From assembly GCF_900169175.1 (NCBI RefSeq), contig NZ_FXZM01000002.1, forward strand, positions 124,001 through 188,000: DNA of 64,000 nt, read 5' to 3'. Below the pieces are notes generated by a model. The model did not search any database and had not been told where the DNA came from. It saw only the letters and a program-made list of their open reading frames with translations. Shown in pieces: positions 48,282 to 57,366 of this stretch (position 1 is the stretch's first letter; every line of letters starts with the position of its first letter). Source of the stretch: Brevibacterium jeotgali (lineage in GTDB: Bacteria > Actinomycetota > Actinomycetes > Actinomycetales > Brevibacteriaceae). A program made the translations under genes and the position numbers.

Positions 48282-49748
48282 TCAGACTCCTTCGTCGTCG
48301 ACCTCGTCGCGGTACGCCGCCGCAGTGCCGCGCAGGGCATCGCCGAGCACGTGCACCCGCAGCGCATTCGTCGATCCGACGATCCCGGGAGGCGAGCCCG
48401 CGACGATCACGCAGAGCTGACCGTCCTCCCCCTCGCCGAAGCTCAGGAGCACCTTGTCGACCTGGCGCGCCATCTGGTCCGTGTGGTGCACGGAGCGCAC
48501 GAGGTGGCTGCGGACCCCCCAGCTGAGCTCCATCTGGTTCCGCACCCTGGGGTCCGGGGTGAAGGCGATGATCGGGCGGCGCTGGCGCAGTCGCGACATC
48601 CGCCTCACGGAGTCGCCCGACTGCGTGAACGTGCACAGCAGGTCGATGTTCAGCTGCTCTGCGATCTGCGCCGCGGCCGCCGTGATCGCACCGCCGCGGG
48701 TGTGCGGCGTGCTGCCCAGGGAGGGGATGCGATCGAGCCCCTCGCGCTCCGTCGATTCGATGATCCGCGCCATGGTGCGCACCGAGTCCAGCCAGTACGC
48801 GCCCACGGACGACTCCCCCGACAGCATGAGGGCGTCTGCGCCGTCGAGCACGGCATTCGCGCAGTCGCTGGCCTCCGCCCGGGTGGGCCGGGGCGCCTCG
48901 ATCATCGATTCGAGCATCTGGGTCGCGACGATGACGGGCTTGGCCTGGCGGCGCGCGATCTCGATCGCCCGCTTCTGCACGAGCGGCACGTGCTCCAGCG
49001 GCAGCTCGACGCCCAGGTCGCCACGGGCGACCATGATTCCGTCGAACGCCGCCACGATGTCGCGCAGACGATCGACGGCCTGCGGCTTCTCGAGCTTCGC
49101 CATGACGGGGACGCGGATGCCCTCCTCGTCCATGATGCGGCGCACGTCGAGCACGTCCTCCGGCCCGCGGACGAAGCTCAGTGCGACCCAGTCCGCGCCC
49201 GCGCGCAGGCCCCAGCGGAGGTCCTCGAGGTCCTTCTCCGTCATCGCGGGGACGGAGACGGCCACGCCGGGGAGGTTGATCCCCTTGTGGTCGGAGATCC
49301 GGCCGGGGATCTCCACCTCCGTGATGATGTCCGTCTCCGTCACCTCGCGGGCGCGCAGCTGGATGCGTCCGTCGTCGACGAGGAGCGGGTCGCCCGGCTG
49401 CACGTCCCCGGGCAGGCCCGCGTACGACGTGCTCACGATCCGGTCCGTGCCGTCGACCGGACGGGTGGTGATGGTGAACTGCTCCCCGGCGACCAGGGTC
49501 GGCTTCTGCCCGTCGGCGAATGTGCCGACGCGGATCTTCGGGCCCTGCAGGTCGACGAGCACCGCGACGGGACGGGCGGCGTCCTCCGACGCCTGGCGCA
49601 GCCATGCGAGCCTCTGCTCGTGGTCTGCATGGGAGCCGTGGCTCATGTTGAAGCGCGCGACGTTCATCCCCTCATCGAGGAGCGCGCGCATGTCTTCGTA
49701 GGAAGTCTGTGCAGGTCCGAGTGTCGCAACGATCTTGGCATGCCTCAT
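48282..49748 (-). CDS. pyk: Pyruvate kinase
   Basis: A 488-residue glycolytic enzyme making pyruvate and ATP from phosphoenolpyruvate and ADP. Seen: MRHAKIVATLGPA at the N-terminus, MNVARFNMSHGSH, DLQGPKIRVG, the active-site MAKLEKPQAV with the catalytic Lys, DGIMVARGDLGVE and ATQMLESMIEAPRPTRAEASD. The C-terminal domain is complete. No ribosome site precedes the ATG; TAGGCT lies 6 bases ahead (49760-49755), so the message may be leaderless. Confidence 0.96.
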   Translation of the reverse strand: MRHAKIVATLGPAQTSYEDMRALLDEGMNVARFNMSHGSHADHEQRLAWLRQASEDAARPVAVLVDLQGPKIRVGTFADGQKPTLVAGEQFTITTRPVDGTDRIVSTSYAGLPGDVQPGDPLLVDDGRIQLRAREVTETDIITEVEIPGRISDHKGINLPGVAVSVPAMTEKDLEDLRWGLRAGADWVALSFVRGPEDVLDVRRIMDEEGIRVPVMAKLEKPQAVDRLRDIVAAFDGIMVARGDLGVELPLEHVPLVQKRAIEIARRQAKPVIVATQMLESMIEAPRPTRAEASDCANAVLDGADALMLSGESSVGAYWLDSVRTMARIIESTEREGLDRIPSLGSTPHTRGGAITAAAAQIAEQLNIDLLCTFTQSGDSVRRMSRLRQRRPIIAFTPDPRVRNQMELSWGVRSHLVRSVHHTDQMARQVDKVLLSFGEGEDGQLCVIVAGSPPGIVGSTNALRVHVLGDALRGTAAAYRDEVDDEGV

Positions 49749-49754
49749 GCCGTC

Positions 49755-49760
49755 AGCCTA
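49755..49760 (-). promoter_or_regulatory. Candidate -10 element giving a leaderless pyk message
   Basis: TAGGCT ends 6 bases before the pyk ATG, which would put transcription start at or next to the start codon; consistent with the lack of a ribosome-binding site. Confidence 0.4.
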
Positions 49761-49856
49761 GTCGACCGGCGGCGTCCCCCACCTGCATCGGACCGCGGTG
49801 CGGACACTCGCGCAGCGTCCTCGTGCGAGACCTCTCTCACAGAGGCCCCGCCGGCC

Positions 49857-49890
49857 GGGCACGACCTGTCTCTACGGCTCGGTCGTGCCC
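49857..49890 (-). terminator. Hairpin around the lgt stop codon
   Basis: Ten-base arms GGGCACGACC (49857-49866) and GGTCGTGCCC (49881-49890); the 14-base loop holds the lgt TAG (49872-49874). It would end the long his-trp-lgt transcript before pyk. Confidence 0.6.
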
Positions 49891-51026
49891 CGCGCGTTTT
49901 GGCCCCGCGCGTTTTGGCCCTGCGTGTTCGTGCCCTGCGAATCCCCCGAGTCCTGCGAATCCTTCATACCCTGCGCGTCGTTCGTGTCCGCCGTGTCCTG
50001 ACCGGACTCCCGATCAGTCCGTCCGGTGAGCTGGGGAACGATGGAGATCGCCGAGGTCACGGCACCGAAGAATCCGAATCCGCCGCGGCGGGCCGGCTGC
50101 TCGCCGTCGTCGTCAGTGCGTTCGGCGGGCTCCGGCGCGCCCGGATCCGTGCCGGCCTCGGTGGAATCCGCCTCCGGTCGTGGTCGGTCATCGGTGTACG
50201 CCGAGTCCTCCCCGCCGCCGTGGCGCCTGCGGGACACCGTCAGCAGCACGGCGCCCAGGACGAAGATCACGATCGAGGTCCACACGTTGAGGCGCAGACC
50301 GAGGATGTGCTCCGCATCATCGATGCGCAGTGCCTCGATCCACACGCGTCCCAGCGTGTAGTAAGCGAGGTAGAGGAAGAAGACCTGGCCGCGCCACAGC
50401 GAGAAGCGGCGCCCGGCCCACAGCAGCACGAAGCAGCCGACCACGTTCCACAGCGATTCGTAGAGGAAGGTCGGGTGGAAGAGCGTGTCCGCCGGAAGCG
50501 AGGGGTCCGGCCAGGTCGGGCTGGTCCGGTCGATCTCCAGCCCCCACGGCAGATCGGTGGGTGCGCCGAAGAGCTCCTGGTTGAACCAGTTGCCCCACCG
50601 CCCCGCGGCCTGGGCGAGGATGAGTCCGGGAGCGGCCGCGTCGAGGAACGAGGTGAATCGGAAACCGTGCCTGCGGCACACGAGCAGGACCACGAGCACA
50701 CCCAGCGCGACGGCTCCCCAGATGCCGAGGCCGCCGTTCCAGATGTAGAGGGCGGCGACAGGGTCGCCGCCTGGCCCGAAGTACGGTGCCGGCGTCGAGA
50801 AGACGTGGTAGATCCGACCGCCGATGATGCCCGACGGGATCGCCCACACGGCGAGGGTCCAGAGGTCGTCCTCGGTCCCGCCCCGTGCCTGCCAGCGCCG
50901 GTTCGTGAGCCACAGTGCCAGCACGATGCCCACGAGGATGCACAGTGCGTAGGCGTGGATGCGCAGCGGTCCGATGTCGAACCCGCTCCATGCGGGTGAC
51001 GGGATGGATGCGAGGAGATCAGTCAC
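49872..51026 (-). CDS. lgt: Prolipoprotein diacylglyceryl transferase, with long polar tail
   Basis: A 384-residue membrane enzyme that adds diacylglycerol to lipoprotein cysteines. The core (about 1-265, seven helices) contains RIHAYALCILVG, IGGRIYHVF, the signature AAGRWGNWFNQELFG and YYTLGRVWIEALR. The last 120 residues are hydrophilic and low in complexity, with acidic runs and a GQNAR tandem repeat at the end. Such tails are common in actinobacterial Lgt. The GTG at 51026 has GGAGGGC 6 bases ahead and overlaps the trpA stop by 8 bases. Confidence 0.93.
   Translation of the reverse strand: MTDLLASIPSPAWSGFDIGPLRIHAYALCILVGIVLALWLTNRRWQARGGTEDDLWTLAVWAIPSGIIGGRIYHVFSTPAPYFGPGGDPVAALYIWNGGLGIWGAVALGVLVVLLVCRRHGFRFTSFLDAAAPGLILAQAAGRWGNWFNQELFGAPTDLPWGLEIDRTSPTWPDPSLPADTLFHPTFLYESLWNVVGCFVLLWAGRRFSLWRGQVFFLYLAYYTLGRVWIEALRIDDAEHILGLRLNVWTSIVIFVLGAVLLTVSRRRHGGGEDSAYTDDRPRPEADSTEAGTDPGAPEPAERTDDDGEQPARRGGFGFFGAVTSAISIVPQLTGRTDRESGQDTADTNDAQGMKDSQDSGDSQGTNTQGQNARGQNARGTTEP
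49891..49935 (-). repeat. 15-bp tandem repeat in the lgt tail
   Basis: Two exact copies of CGCGCGTTTTGGCCC on the plus strand (49891-49905, 49906-49920) and a degenerate third (49921-49935). Read leftward each exact copy codes for GQNAR in the Lgt tail. Confidence 0.75.
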
Positions 51027-51819
51027 GCACGCCCTCCGCGAACTGCTCTGCCGCACGGGCGACGGCGGCCGGGCCGCCCTCGCTCAGCGCACGGACGAAC
51101 GCCGAGCCGACGATCACGCCGTCGGCGTAGGAGGCGACCTCCGCCGCGTGCTCGCGAGTCGAGACGCCGAGGCCCACGCACACGTTCTGCGCACCCGCGG
51201 CGCGCGTGTCGGCCACGAGGCCCGCGGCCTTCCCGCCGACCTCCGCGCGCGTGCCCGTCACGCCCATCGTCGAGGCGGCGTAGACGAACCCGCGACCGGC
51301 CTCGACGACTGCGGAGATCCGATCCGGGGACGAGGACGGAGCCACGAGGAAGATCCGATCGAGGTCGTGGGCGTCCGAGGCGGCGATCCATTCGTCTGCC
51401 TCGTCCGGGATGAGGTCGGGAGTGACGATGCCGACGCCGCCGGCTGCGGCGAGGTCGCGCGCATAGGCGTCGACGCCGTACTGCAGGATGAGGTTCCAGT
51501 AGCTCATGACGACGGGCGTGGCCCCCGCGTCCGCCGCCGCCTGCACGGCGGTGAACACGTCACGCACGCGGACTCCGCCGCTCAGGGCCTTGACGCTGGC
51601 CGCTTCGATGACCGGACCGTCCAGTCCCGGATCCGTGTAGGGCATGCCGATCTCGACCACGTCCGCGCCGCCGGCCACCAGCGCGCGGACGGCCTCGACC
51701 GAACCGGGGACGTCCGGATAGCCCACGGGGAGGTACCCGATCAGCGCGGAGCGGCCCTCCGACCTGCACGCGGCCAGTGCTGCCGCGCTGCCGCGGTCCT
51801 CTCGCGTCGTCGTGCTCAT
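51019..51819 (-). CDS. trpA: Tryptophan synthase alpha chain
   Basis: A 266-residue TIM barrel that releases indole from indole-3-glycerol phosphate. Catalytic acids are E56 and D67 in [15 protein letters not shown] (the usual Ser of PYSDP is Thr here). The ATG overlaps the trpB stop (ATGA), so the subunits are made together, and lgt starts inside its end. Confidence 0.95.
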   Translation of the reverse strand: MSTTTREDRGSAAALAACRSEGRSALIGYLPVGYPDVPGSVEAVRALVAGGADVVEIGMPYTDPGLDGPVIEAASVKALSGGVRVRDVFTAVQAAADAGATPVVMSYWNLILQYGVDAYARDLAAAGGVGIVTPDLIPDEADEWIAASDAHDLDRIFLVAPSSSPDRISAVVEAGRGFVYAASTMGVTGTRAEVGGKAAGLVADTRAAGAQNVCVGLGVSTREHAAEVASYADGVIVGSAFVRALSEGGPAAVARAAEQFAEGVRD

Positions 51820-53048
51820 GCCGTCTCCCCCTCCGAGTCCAGGTAGCCGAACCAGCGTCCGGCGGTCGTCACGTCCTTGTCGCCGCGACCGGACAGGCAG
51901 ACGAGGATCGTCGCGTCCGGTCCCAGCTCTCGACCCAGTTCGAGGGCGCCTGCGAGTGCGTGCGAGCTCTCGATCGCAGGGATGATCCCCTCGGTGCGGC
52001 AGAGCAGACGGAACGCATCCATCGCCTGCGCGTCGGTGACGGGGCGGTAGTCCCCGCGACCGCTCGCGTGCAGCCACGCGTGCTCGGGGCCCACCCCGGA
52101 GTAGTCCAGCCCCGCTGAGATCGAATGGCTCTCCTGCGTCTGGCCGTCCTCGTCCTGCAGCTGGTAGGACTTCGCACCGTGGAGGACTCCGACGGTGCCC
52201 TTCGTCAGCGTCGCGGCGTGCCTGGGCGTCTCGATGCCCTCACCGGCCGCCTCGCAGCCGACCAGTCGCACGTCCTCGTCCGGGATGAATGCGTGGAATG
52301 CGCCGATGGCGTTGGATCCGCCGCCCACGCATGCGACGACGGCGTCGGGAAGGCTTCCGGTCCGCTCGATCACCTGACCGCGGGCCTCCAGCCCGATGAT
52401 GCGCTGGAACTCGCGCACCAGGACGGGGAACGGGTGCGGTCCCGCGACCGTGCCGAACACGTAGTGCGTGCTCTCCACGGACGCGACCCAGTCGCGGAAC
52501 GTCTCGTTGATCGCGTCCTTGAGGGTGCGGGACCCGGCCTCGACCGCGGTCACCTCAGCACCCAGCAGGTTCATCCGGGCGACGTTGAGAGCCTGGCGCT
52601 CGACGTCGACGGCCCCCATGTAGATCCGGCACTCCATGCCCATGAGGGCGGCGGCGGTCGCGGTGGCGACGCCGTGCTGACCCGCGCCGGTCTCCGCGAT
52701 GAGACGGGTCTTGCCCAGCCTCTTCGCGAGCAGCGCCTGGCCCAGGGCGTTGTTGATCTTGTGGCTGCCGGTGTGGTTGAGGTCCTCGCGCTTGAGCAGG
52801 ATGCGGGCGCCGCCCGCATGCTCGGAGAACCGCGCGGCCTCGCTCAGCAGGCTGGGGCGACCGACGTACTCGTCGAGCAGCCGGCGGTACTCGGCCCGGA
52901 ACTCCTGATCGAGGACCGCCTTCCCGAACGCCTCCTCGATCTCCTCGCACGCGGGGACGAGTGCTTCGGGGATGTACCGCCCCCCGAACTCGCCGAATCG
53001 CGGCCCCTGCGGGAGCTTGGAGTCGGGACGGGAGAACTGCTCGATCAT
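51816..53048 (-). CDS. trpB: Tryptophan synthase beta chain
   Basis: A 410-residue PLP enzyme of the TrpB1 type that joins indole and serine. K97 in [13 protein letters not shown] holds PLP; the GGGSNAIG phosphate-binding loop, [15 protein letters not shown] and the C-terminal SGRGDKDV are visible. The ATG at 53048 has GAGGAG ahead. A 46-base gap separates it from trpC. Confidence 0.96.
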   Translation of the reverse strand: MIEQFSRPDSKLPQGPRFGEFGGRYIPEALVPACEEIEEAFGKAVLDQEFRAEYRRLLDEYVGRPSLLSEAARFSEHAGGARILLKREDLNHTGSHKINNALGQALLAKRLGKTRLIAETGAGQHGVATATAAALMGMECRIYMGAVDVERQALNVARMNLLGAEVTAVEAGSRTLKDAINETFRDWVASVESTHYVFGTVAGPHPFPVLVREFQRIIGLEARGQVIERTGSLPDAVVACVGGGSNAIGAFHAFIPDEDVRLVGCEAAGEGIETPRHAATLTKGTVGVLHGAKSYQLQDEDGQTQESHSISAGLDYSGVGPEHAWLHASGRGDYRPVTDAQAMDAFRLLCRTEGIIPAIESSHALAGALELGRELGPDATILVCLSGRGDKDVTTAGRWFGYLDSEGETA

Positions 53049-53094
53049 GTGGTCGCTCCTCGTGGCGTGGTGCGGGCGGGCGCTCACGCGCGTC

Positions 53095-53880
53095 TCACGG
53101 ACGCGCCGCCCGCCCTGCTTCGGTGAATGCGGCGACTGCGGTCCGGGGGTCGCCGCCGATGACGAGCGCCTCGCCGACGAGGCCCAGGTGAGCCCCGGCG
53201 CGCGCGTATTGGGCGACGGTCTCCGCATCGCTCACGCCCGATTCCGCGACCAGCACGGCCCCGGACGGGGCATGCGGCGCGAGTGCGGCGAACCGTGCGG
53301 GATCGACGCTCAGGTCCTTGAGGTTGCGGGTGTTCACGCCCACGAGACTCGCCCCGACCGCGCTCGCGCGTGCCAGTTCGTCGACGGTGTGGGTCTCCAC
53401 GAGCGCCGCCATGCCCAGCTCGGAGGCCAGCGCCAGCTGGTCCTGCAGCTGCGCGTCGTCGAGTGCGGCGACGATGATGAGGACGATGTCCGCACCGTGC
53501 GCGCGCGCTTCGTAGAACTGGTACTCGTCGACCATGAAGTCCTTGCGCAGCACCGGGATGTCCACTGCCGCGCGCACCGCGTCGAGGTCTGCGAGTGAGC
53601 CGCCGAACCGACGGCGCTCCGTCAGCACGCTGATCGCGGCGGCTCCGCCGTCCGCATAGGCGGCGGCCAGGGCCGCGGGGTCGGCGATGTCCGCGAGCGC
53701 GCCCTTCGACGGGGACGAGCGCTTCACCTCGCAGATGAGTCCGAAGTCGGAATCCGGTGGGAAGGGGCGCGCCGGTGGGGCGTCCGCGGCCGCACTGCGG
53801 ACATCGGCCAGCGTCCGTGTCCGGCGGCGATCGCCGAGGTCCTCGCGGACACCCGTGATGATGTCGTCGAGGACCGTCAC
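53095..53880 (-). CDS. trpC: Indole-3-glycerol phosphate synthase
   Basis: A 261-residue TIM barrel that closes the indole ring. Seen: [14 protein letters not shown] with the catalytic Lys, [37 protein letters not shown], and [10 protein letters not shown]. The GTG start overlaps the stop of the small HGxxPAAW membrane gene (GTGA). trpD and trpF are not in the window. Confidence 0.96.
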   Translation of the reverse strand: MTVLDDIITGVREDLGDRRRTRTLADVRSAAADAPPARPFPPDSDFGLICEVKRSSPSKGALADIADPAALAAAYADGGAAAISVLTERRRFGGSLADLDAVRAAVDIPVLRKDFMVDEYQFYEARAHGADIVLIIVAALDDAQLQDQLALASELGMAALVETHTVDELARASAVGASLVGVNTRNLKDLSVDPARFAALAPHAPSGAVLVAESGVSDAETVAQYARAGAHLGLVGEALVIGGDPRTAVAAFTEAGRAARP

Positions 53881-54137
53881 GAACGCGGCTTGCCCTTTCC
53901 GGCCGCGCGCATGATCAGGCCGACGATCGGACCGGCGACGAAGACCGCGAGGCCCACGTACGTGATGATGTCGATTCCCATGACGAAGCCGATCGAGAGG
54001 ATCGTGCCTCCGAGCAGCATGAGGAACACGCCGGTCCAGGCCGCCGGAGTGTTGCCGTGGCCGGGGTCCTTGATCTTCTCGTAGTCGATCGCGTCGCGGT
54101 CGAGGTCGGGGGCTCCGCTGTGGACTGTCGATGACAT
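53877..54137 (-). CDS. Small HGxxPAAW-type membrane protein of the trp operon
   Basis: An 86-residue protein with two hydrophobic segments (WTGVFLMLLGGTILSIGFVMG and IITYVGLAVFVAGPIVGLIM, roughly 34-75). The HGNTPAAW motif just before the first helix defines a small actinobacterial family found between trpE and trpC. Function unknown; conserved linkage suggests a role tied to Trp synthesis or transport. GAGGAG precedes the ATG at 54137. Confidence 0.9.
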   Translation of the reverse strand: MSSTVHSGAPDLDRDAIDYEKIKDPGHGNTPAAWTGVFLMLLGGTILSIGFVMGIDIITYVGLAVFVAGPIVGLIMRAAGKGKPRS

Positions 54138-54194
54138 GTCACTCCTCATCTGGCGGGGGTGGGCCCGCACGGCTTGGGTTTCGAGATCCTGGAG

Positions 54195-54213
54195 ATCCTA
54201 TGGGTGCATTATC
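54195..54213 (-). promoter_or_regulatory. Possible internal promoter ahead of the trpCBA segment
   Basis: The 95-base gap 54138-54232 holds, read leftward, GATAAT (54213-54208) and TAGGAT (54200-54195), both -10-like, in an AT-richer patch next to a GAGATCCTG/GAGATCCTA direct repeat. Weak evidence. Confidence 0.3.
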
Positions 54214-54232
54214 GCATGTCGCGACGCGCGGC

Positions 54233-54727
54233 TCAGCTGGGGTCCTCGCCCCGCGACAGGGCGTCCCACGCGGCTGCGGGGTCGTCGTCGTCCGCTTGCG
54301 GAGCGGCAGTGTCCGTCTGGCGGTCGTAGCGGCCGGAGACCCGCCATCCGAGGCTCGCGACGGCGGACCACACCGCGGCGACGAGCACGCCGGCGCCCGC
54401 TGCGATCGTCGGCACGAGCGTCGTGGCGGGAGCCTGCGAGGAGACTGCGGTGAGCACCACGCCCACCCCCACCGCGCCGATCAGGACGCACACGACGATG
54501 CGTCCGATCCGGCCGAGCATCGCCAGCAGCAGTGCCGCGACGGCCAGGACAGCCGCACTCGCGCTCAGCAGGGGGTGGGAACCGCTCCCGTCCTCCCCCG
54601 CCACCTCCGCGACCCCGGACGGACCCGTGCCGGCGCCGGGCGCCTCGACGCCCCAGGGAAGGGTGGCGAGGATCCAGACGGCGCCCGCGAGCACCAGCAG
54701 GACCACGACGGCTCTGCCCTTCGTCAC
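54233..54727 (-). CDS. Trp biosynthesis-associated membrane protein
   Basis: A 164-residue protein with about four helices (AVVVLLVLAGAVWILATLPW, then three in LLSASAAVLAVAALLLAML, VVCVLIGAVGVGVVLTAV and LVPTIAAGAGVLVAAVWSA) and a short acidic tail. It matches the TIGR02234-type family encoded between trpE and trpC in actinobacteria; role unknown. The GTG at 54727 overlaps the trpE stop (GTGA), with GGGAGG 6 bases ahead. Confidence 0.88.
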   Translation of the reverse strand: MTKGRAVVVLLVLAGAVWILATLPWGVEAPGAGTGPSGVAEVAGEDGSGSHPLLSASAAVLAVAALLLAMLGRIGRIVVCVLIGAVGVGVVLTAVSSQAPATTLVPTIAAGAGVLVAAVWSAVASLGWRVSGRYDRQTDTAAPQADDDDPAAAWDALSRGEDPS

Positions 54728-56271
54728 GCGGATCCTCCCGAGCCGTCCTCCGCGGACGCCGCGTCCAGCGGCGACCGGAGTGTGTGGGCCGCGGCGGCGG
54801 CACGCAGCACCGCGGCGGCCTTCCGGTGGCATTCGTCGAGCTCCGCCTGCGGATCGGAATCGGCCACGATCCCCGCACCGGCGGACACCGTGAGGAGCCC
54901 GTCGCGCAGGATCCCCGTGCGGATCGCGATCGCGACGTCGAGGTCGCCGGTGAACGAGAGGTAGCCGACCACTCCCCCGTACACGCCGCGCGCGGTCGGC
55001 TCCAGCCGATCGATGATCTGCAGCGCACGCGGCTTCGGAGCACCGGAGAGCGTTCCCGCGGGGAACGTCGCCCGCAGGACGTCGAGCCCGTCGACGCCCT
55101 CTCGCAGCCGACCGGTCACGGTCGACACGATGTGCATGACGTGGCTGTAGAGCTCGATCTCCATGAACTCGGCGACGTCCACGGAACCCGGGGCGCTGAC
55201 CTTCGCCACGTCGTTGCGGGCGAGGTCGACGAGCATGAGGTGTTCGGCGCGCTCCTTCTGGTCCGCGAGCAGGTCGGCGGCGAGTGCGCGGTCCTCGTCG
55301 GCGGTGGCGCCGCGCGGTCGGGTGCCGGCGATCGGATGCGTCGTGACCGTCTCCTCGGAGACCGTCACGAGAGCCTCGGGGGACGACCCGATGATCGTCA
55401 GCGGCGATCCTTCGGCCACCGGAACATCGAGGAGGTACATGTACGGGCTGGGGTTCGACGCCCGCAGCATGCGGTAGACGTCCGTGGCGGAGGCGTCGAT
55501 CTGGGCGTCGAAGCGCTGGCCGAGCACGACCTGGAAGATCTCGCCGTCGACGATGTCGCGCTTCGCTGCGGCGACCGCCTCGAGGTAGTCATCGGGGTGG
55601 GTGCGCGCCTTCACCTCCGGCTCCGGCTTGTCGTGCACTGCGAGCGACGGGACGAGCGGAGCGGAGAGGTCCTCGAGCATCCCCTCGATGCGGGCGACGG
55701 CCGCGTCGTACGCGGCGTCGATCCCGTCCGGACGACCATCGACATTCACGGCGTTCGCCACGAGTGTGAGGCGGGAGGTGAAGTGATCGAGGATCGCGAC
55801 ATCGCCGGGGATGGACATGCTGAGCTCCGGCACCGGGTGCTCCGGCAGCGGACCCGGACCGAGGTTCTCGAACCGCCGCACTGAGTCCCACCCCAGGTAG
55901 CCGACGAACGACGACACCATGGGCGGCAGGCCGCTGTCGTTCCGACCCGTCGCGAGCACGCGGAGGGCTTCCGCCAGCGCGGCGTGGGGATCCCCGCCCG
56001 TCGGCAGGCCCGCGGGCGGAGTGCCCAGCCAGACCGCCTCGCCGTCGACCTCCGTGAGTGTTGCGACCGGTCCGCGTCCCACGAACGAGTACCTGCTCCA
56101 CCTGTCCTGCGACGCCGATTCGAGGAGGAACCCGCCGGGTCGCCCCTCTGCGAGCCGACGGTAGAGGGTGAGCGGTGTCTCCGTGTCTGCCAGCACGGTC
56201 GTGTGCACGGGGACGATCCGATGGTGGGCGCCGCGGGCGCGGAACTCCTCGCGGGTCGGTGTGAGCCTCAT
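54724..56271 (-). CDS. trpE: Anthranilate synthase component I
   Basis: A 515-residue chorismate-using enzyme of the first Trp-specific step. The C-terminal domain has [12 protein letters not shown], the [14 protein letters not shown] block, [16 protein letters not shown], and [14 protein letters not shown]; the N-terminal domain has [17 protein letters not shown], with the LLES element that shapes the Trp feedback site, so the enzyme is probably feedback-inhibited. The partner trpG is not in this window. The ATG overlaps the hisI stop (ATGA). Confidence 0.95.
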   Translation of the reverse strand: MRLTPTREEFRARGAHHRIVPVHTTVLADTETPLTLYRRLAEGRPGGFLLESASQDRWSRYSFVGRGPVATLTEVDGEAVWLGTPPAGLPTGGDPHAALAEALRVLATGRNDSGLPPMVSSFVGYLGWDSVRRFENLGPGPLPEHPVPELSMSIPGDVAILDHFTSRLTLVANAVNVDGRPDGIDAAYDAAVARIEGMLEDLSAPLVPSLAVHDKPEPEVKARTHPDDYLEAVAAAKRDIVDGEIFQVVLGQRFDAQIDASATDVYRMLRASNPSPYMYLLDVPVAEGSPLTIIGSSPEALVTVSEETVTTHPIAGTRPRGATADEDRALAADLLADQKERAEHLMLVDLARNDVAKVSAPGSVDVAEFMEIELYSHVMHIVSTVTGRLREGVDGLDVLRATFPAGTLSGAPKPRALQIIDRLEPTARGVYGGVVGYLSFTGDLDVAIAIRTGILRDGLLTVSAGAGIVADSDPQAELDECHRKAAAVLRAAAAAHTLRSPLDAASAEDGSGGSA

Positions 56272-56615
56272 GACAGCTCCCGTCCTGTGAAGCAGGTCTG
56301 CGTGCCCGTATGGCATGCGGGCCCGGTCTGCTCGACCGAGTAGAGGAGGGTGTCGCCGTCGCAGTCCGTCGCGACGGAGACCACCCGCTGGGCATTGCCG
56401 GATGTCTCGCCCTTCACCCACAGCTCTCCGCGGGATCGTGACCAGTACGTCGCACGACCGGTCTGCAGCGTGCGGTCGACGGCCTCGGCGTTCGCCCACG
56501 CGAGCATGAGGACGTCCTTCGTCGCGGCCTCCTGGACCACGACGGGGAGCAGTCCGCGCTCGTCGAAGACGAGGGGGGTCGCAGGGCTCTTCTCAGCGCA
56601 CTTCGTGTCCGGCAC
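56268..56615 (-). CDS. hisI: Phosphoribosyl-AMP cyclohydrolase
   Basis: A 115-residue single-domain HisI that opens the purine ring in step 3 of His synthesis. The metal-binding residues appear in [24 protein letters not shown] (cut here as CDGD and ACHTG with a further C in TCFTG), and [17 protein letters not shown] is a family mark. GTG at 56615 lies 23 bases inside hisF with AGGAGG 8 bases ahead. HisE is a separate gene here. Confidence 0.94.
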   Translation of the reverse strand: MPDTKCAEKSPATPLVFDERGLLPVVVQEAATKDVLMLAWANAEAVDRTLQTGRATYWSRSRGELWVKGETSGNAQRVVSVATDCDGDTLLYSVEQTGPACHTGTQTCFTGRELS

Positions 56616-57366
56616 GGGCCAGCTCCTCCTTGATCGCTCCGATCGTCGTGTCGCCGAAGTGCAGGATGCTCGCGGCGAGCACGGCATCCGCTCCGGCGTC
56701 CACGGCGGGTGGGAAGTGCTCGGGGGCACCGGCACCGCCGGAGGCGATGAGCGGGACGCTCACCGCCGCCCGGACGTCGCGCAGCATCGGCAGGTCGAAG
56801 CCCGCCCGCGTCCCGTCCGCGTCGATGCTGTTGAGCAGGATCTCACCGGCGCCGGACTCCGCGGCCTGTGCGGCCCACGCGACGGCGCAGACGCCTGTCC
56901 CGCGCCGGCCGCCATGGGTCGTGACCTCATAGCCCGAGGCGGTCGGGGCCTGGCCCTCGGGCACCCGCCGGGCGTCCACGGACAGGACGAGGACCTGGCT
57001 GCCGAAGCGCTGCGCGATCTCGCCGATCAGTGCGGGCCGTGCCACGGCCGCGCTGTTGACCCCCACCTTGTCCGCTCCGCTGCGCAGCAGCCGGTCGACG
57101 TCCTCGACGGATCGCACACCGCCGCCGACGGTGAGCGGGATGAAGAGCTGCTCGGCGCAGCGGGTGACCATGTCATAGGTCGTCGAGCGGTCGCCCGTCG
57201 TCGCGGTCACGTCGAGGAACGTGAGCTCGTCGGCGCCCTGCGCGTCGTAGCGGTGCGCGAGTTCGACGGGATCCCCCGCGTCGCGCAGGTCGGCGAAGTT
57301 CACGCCCTTGACGACGCGTCCGGCGTCGACGTCGAGGCACGGGATGACCCGCACGGCAGTGCTCAC
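56593..57366 (-). CDS. hisF: Imidazole glycerol phosphate synthase subunit HisF
   Basis: A 257-residue TIM barrel. Catalytic Asp residues are D12 ([15 protein letters not shown]) and the one in VLSVDARR; the phosphate site is [10 protein letters not shown]. It makes imidazole glycerol phosphate and AICAR with ammonia from HisH, which is not encoded in the window. The GTG overlaps the stop of the carboxyltransferase gene (GTGA), with AGGAGG 8 bases ahead. Confidence 0.95.
   Translation of the reverse strand: MSTAVRVIPCLDVDAGRVVKGVNFADLRDAGDPVELAHRYDAQGADELTFLDVTATTGDRSTTYDMVTRCAEQLFIPLTVGGGVRSVEDVDRLLRSGADKVGVNSAAVARPALIGEIAQRFGSQVLVLSVDARRVPEGQAPTASGYEVTTHGGRRGTGVCAVAWAAQAAESGAGEILLNSIDADGTRAGFDLPMLRDVRAAVSVPLIASGGAGAPEHFPPAVDAGADAVLAASILHFGDTTIGAIKEELARAGHEVR

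Noticed and set aside
54138-54232. trp attenuator or T-box
   Set aside because: No Trp-rich leader peptide or T-box sequence was found in this gap, and trpE starts inside hisI, leaving no room for a leader.
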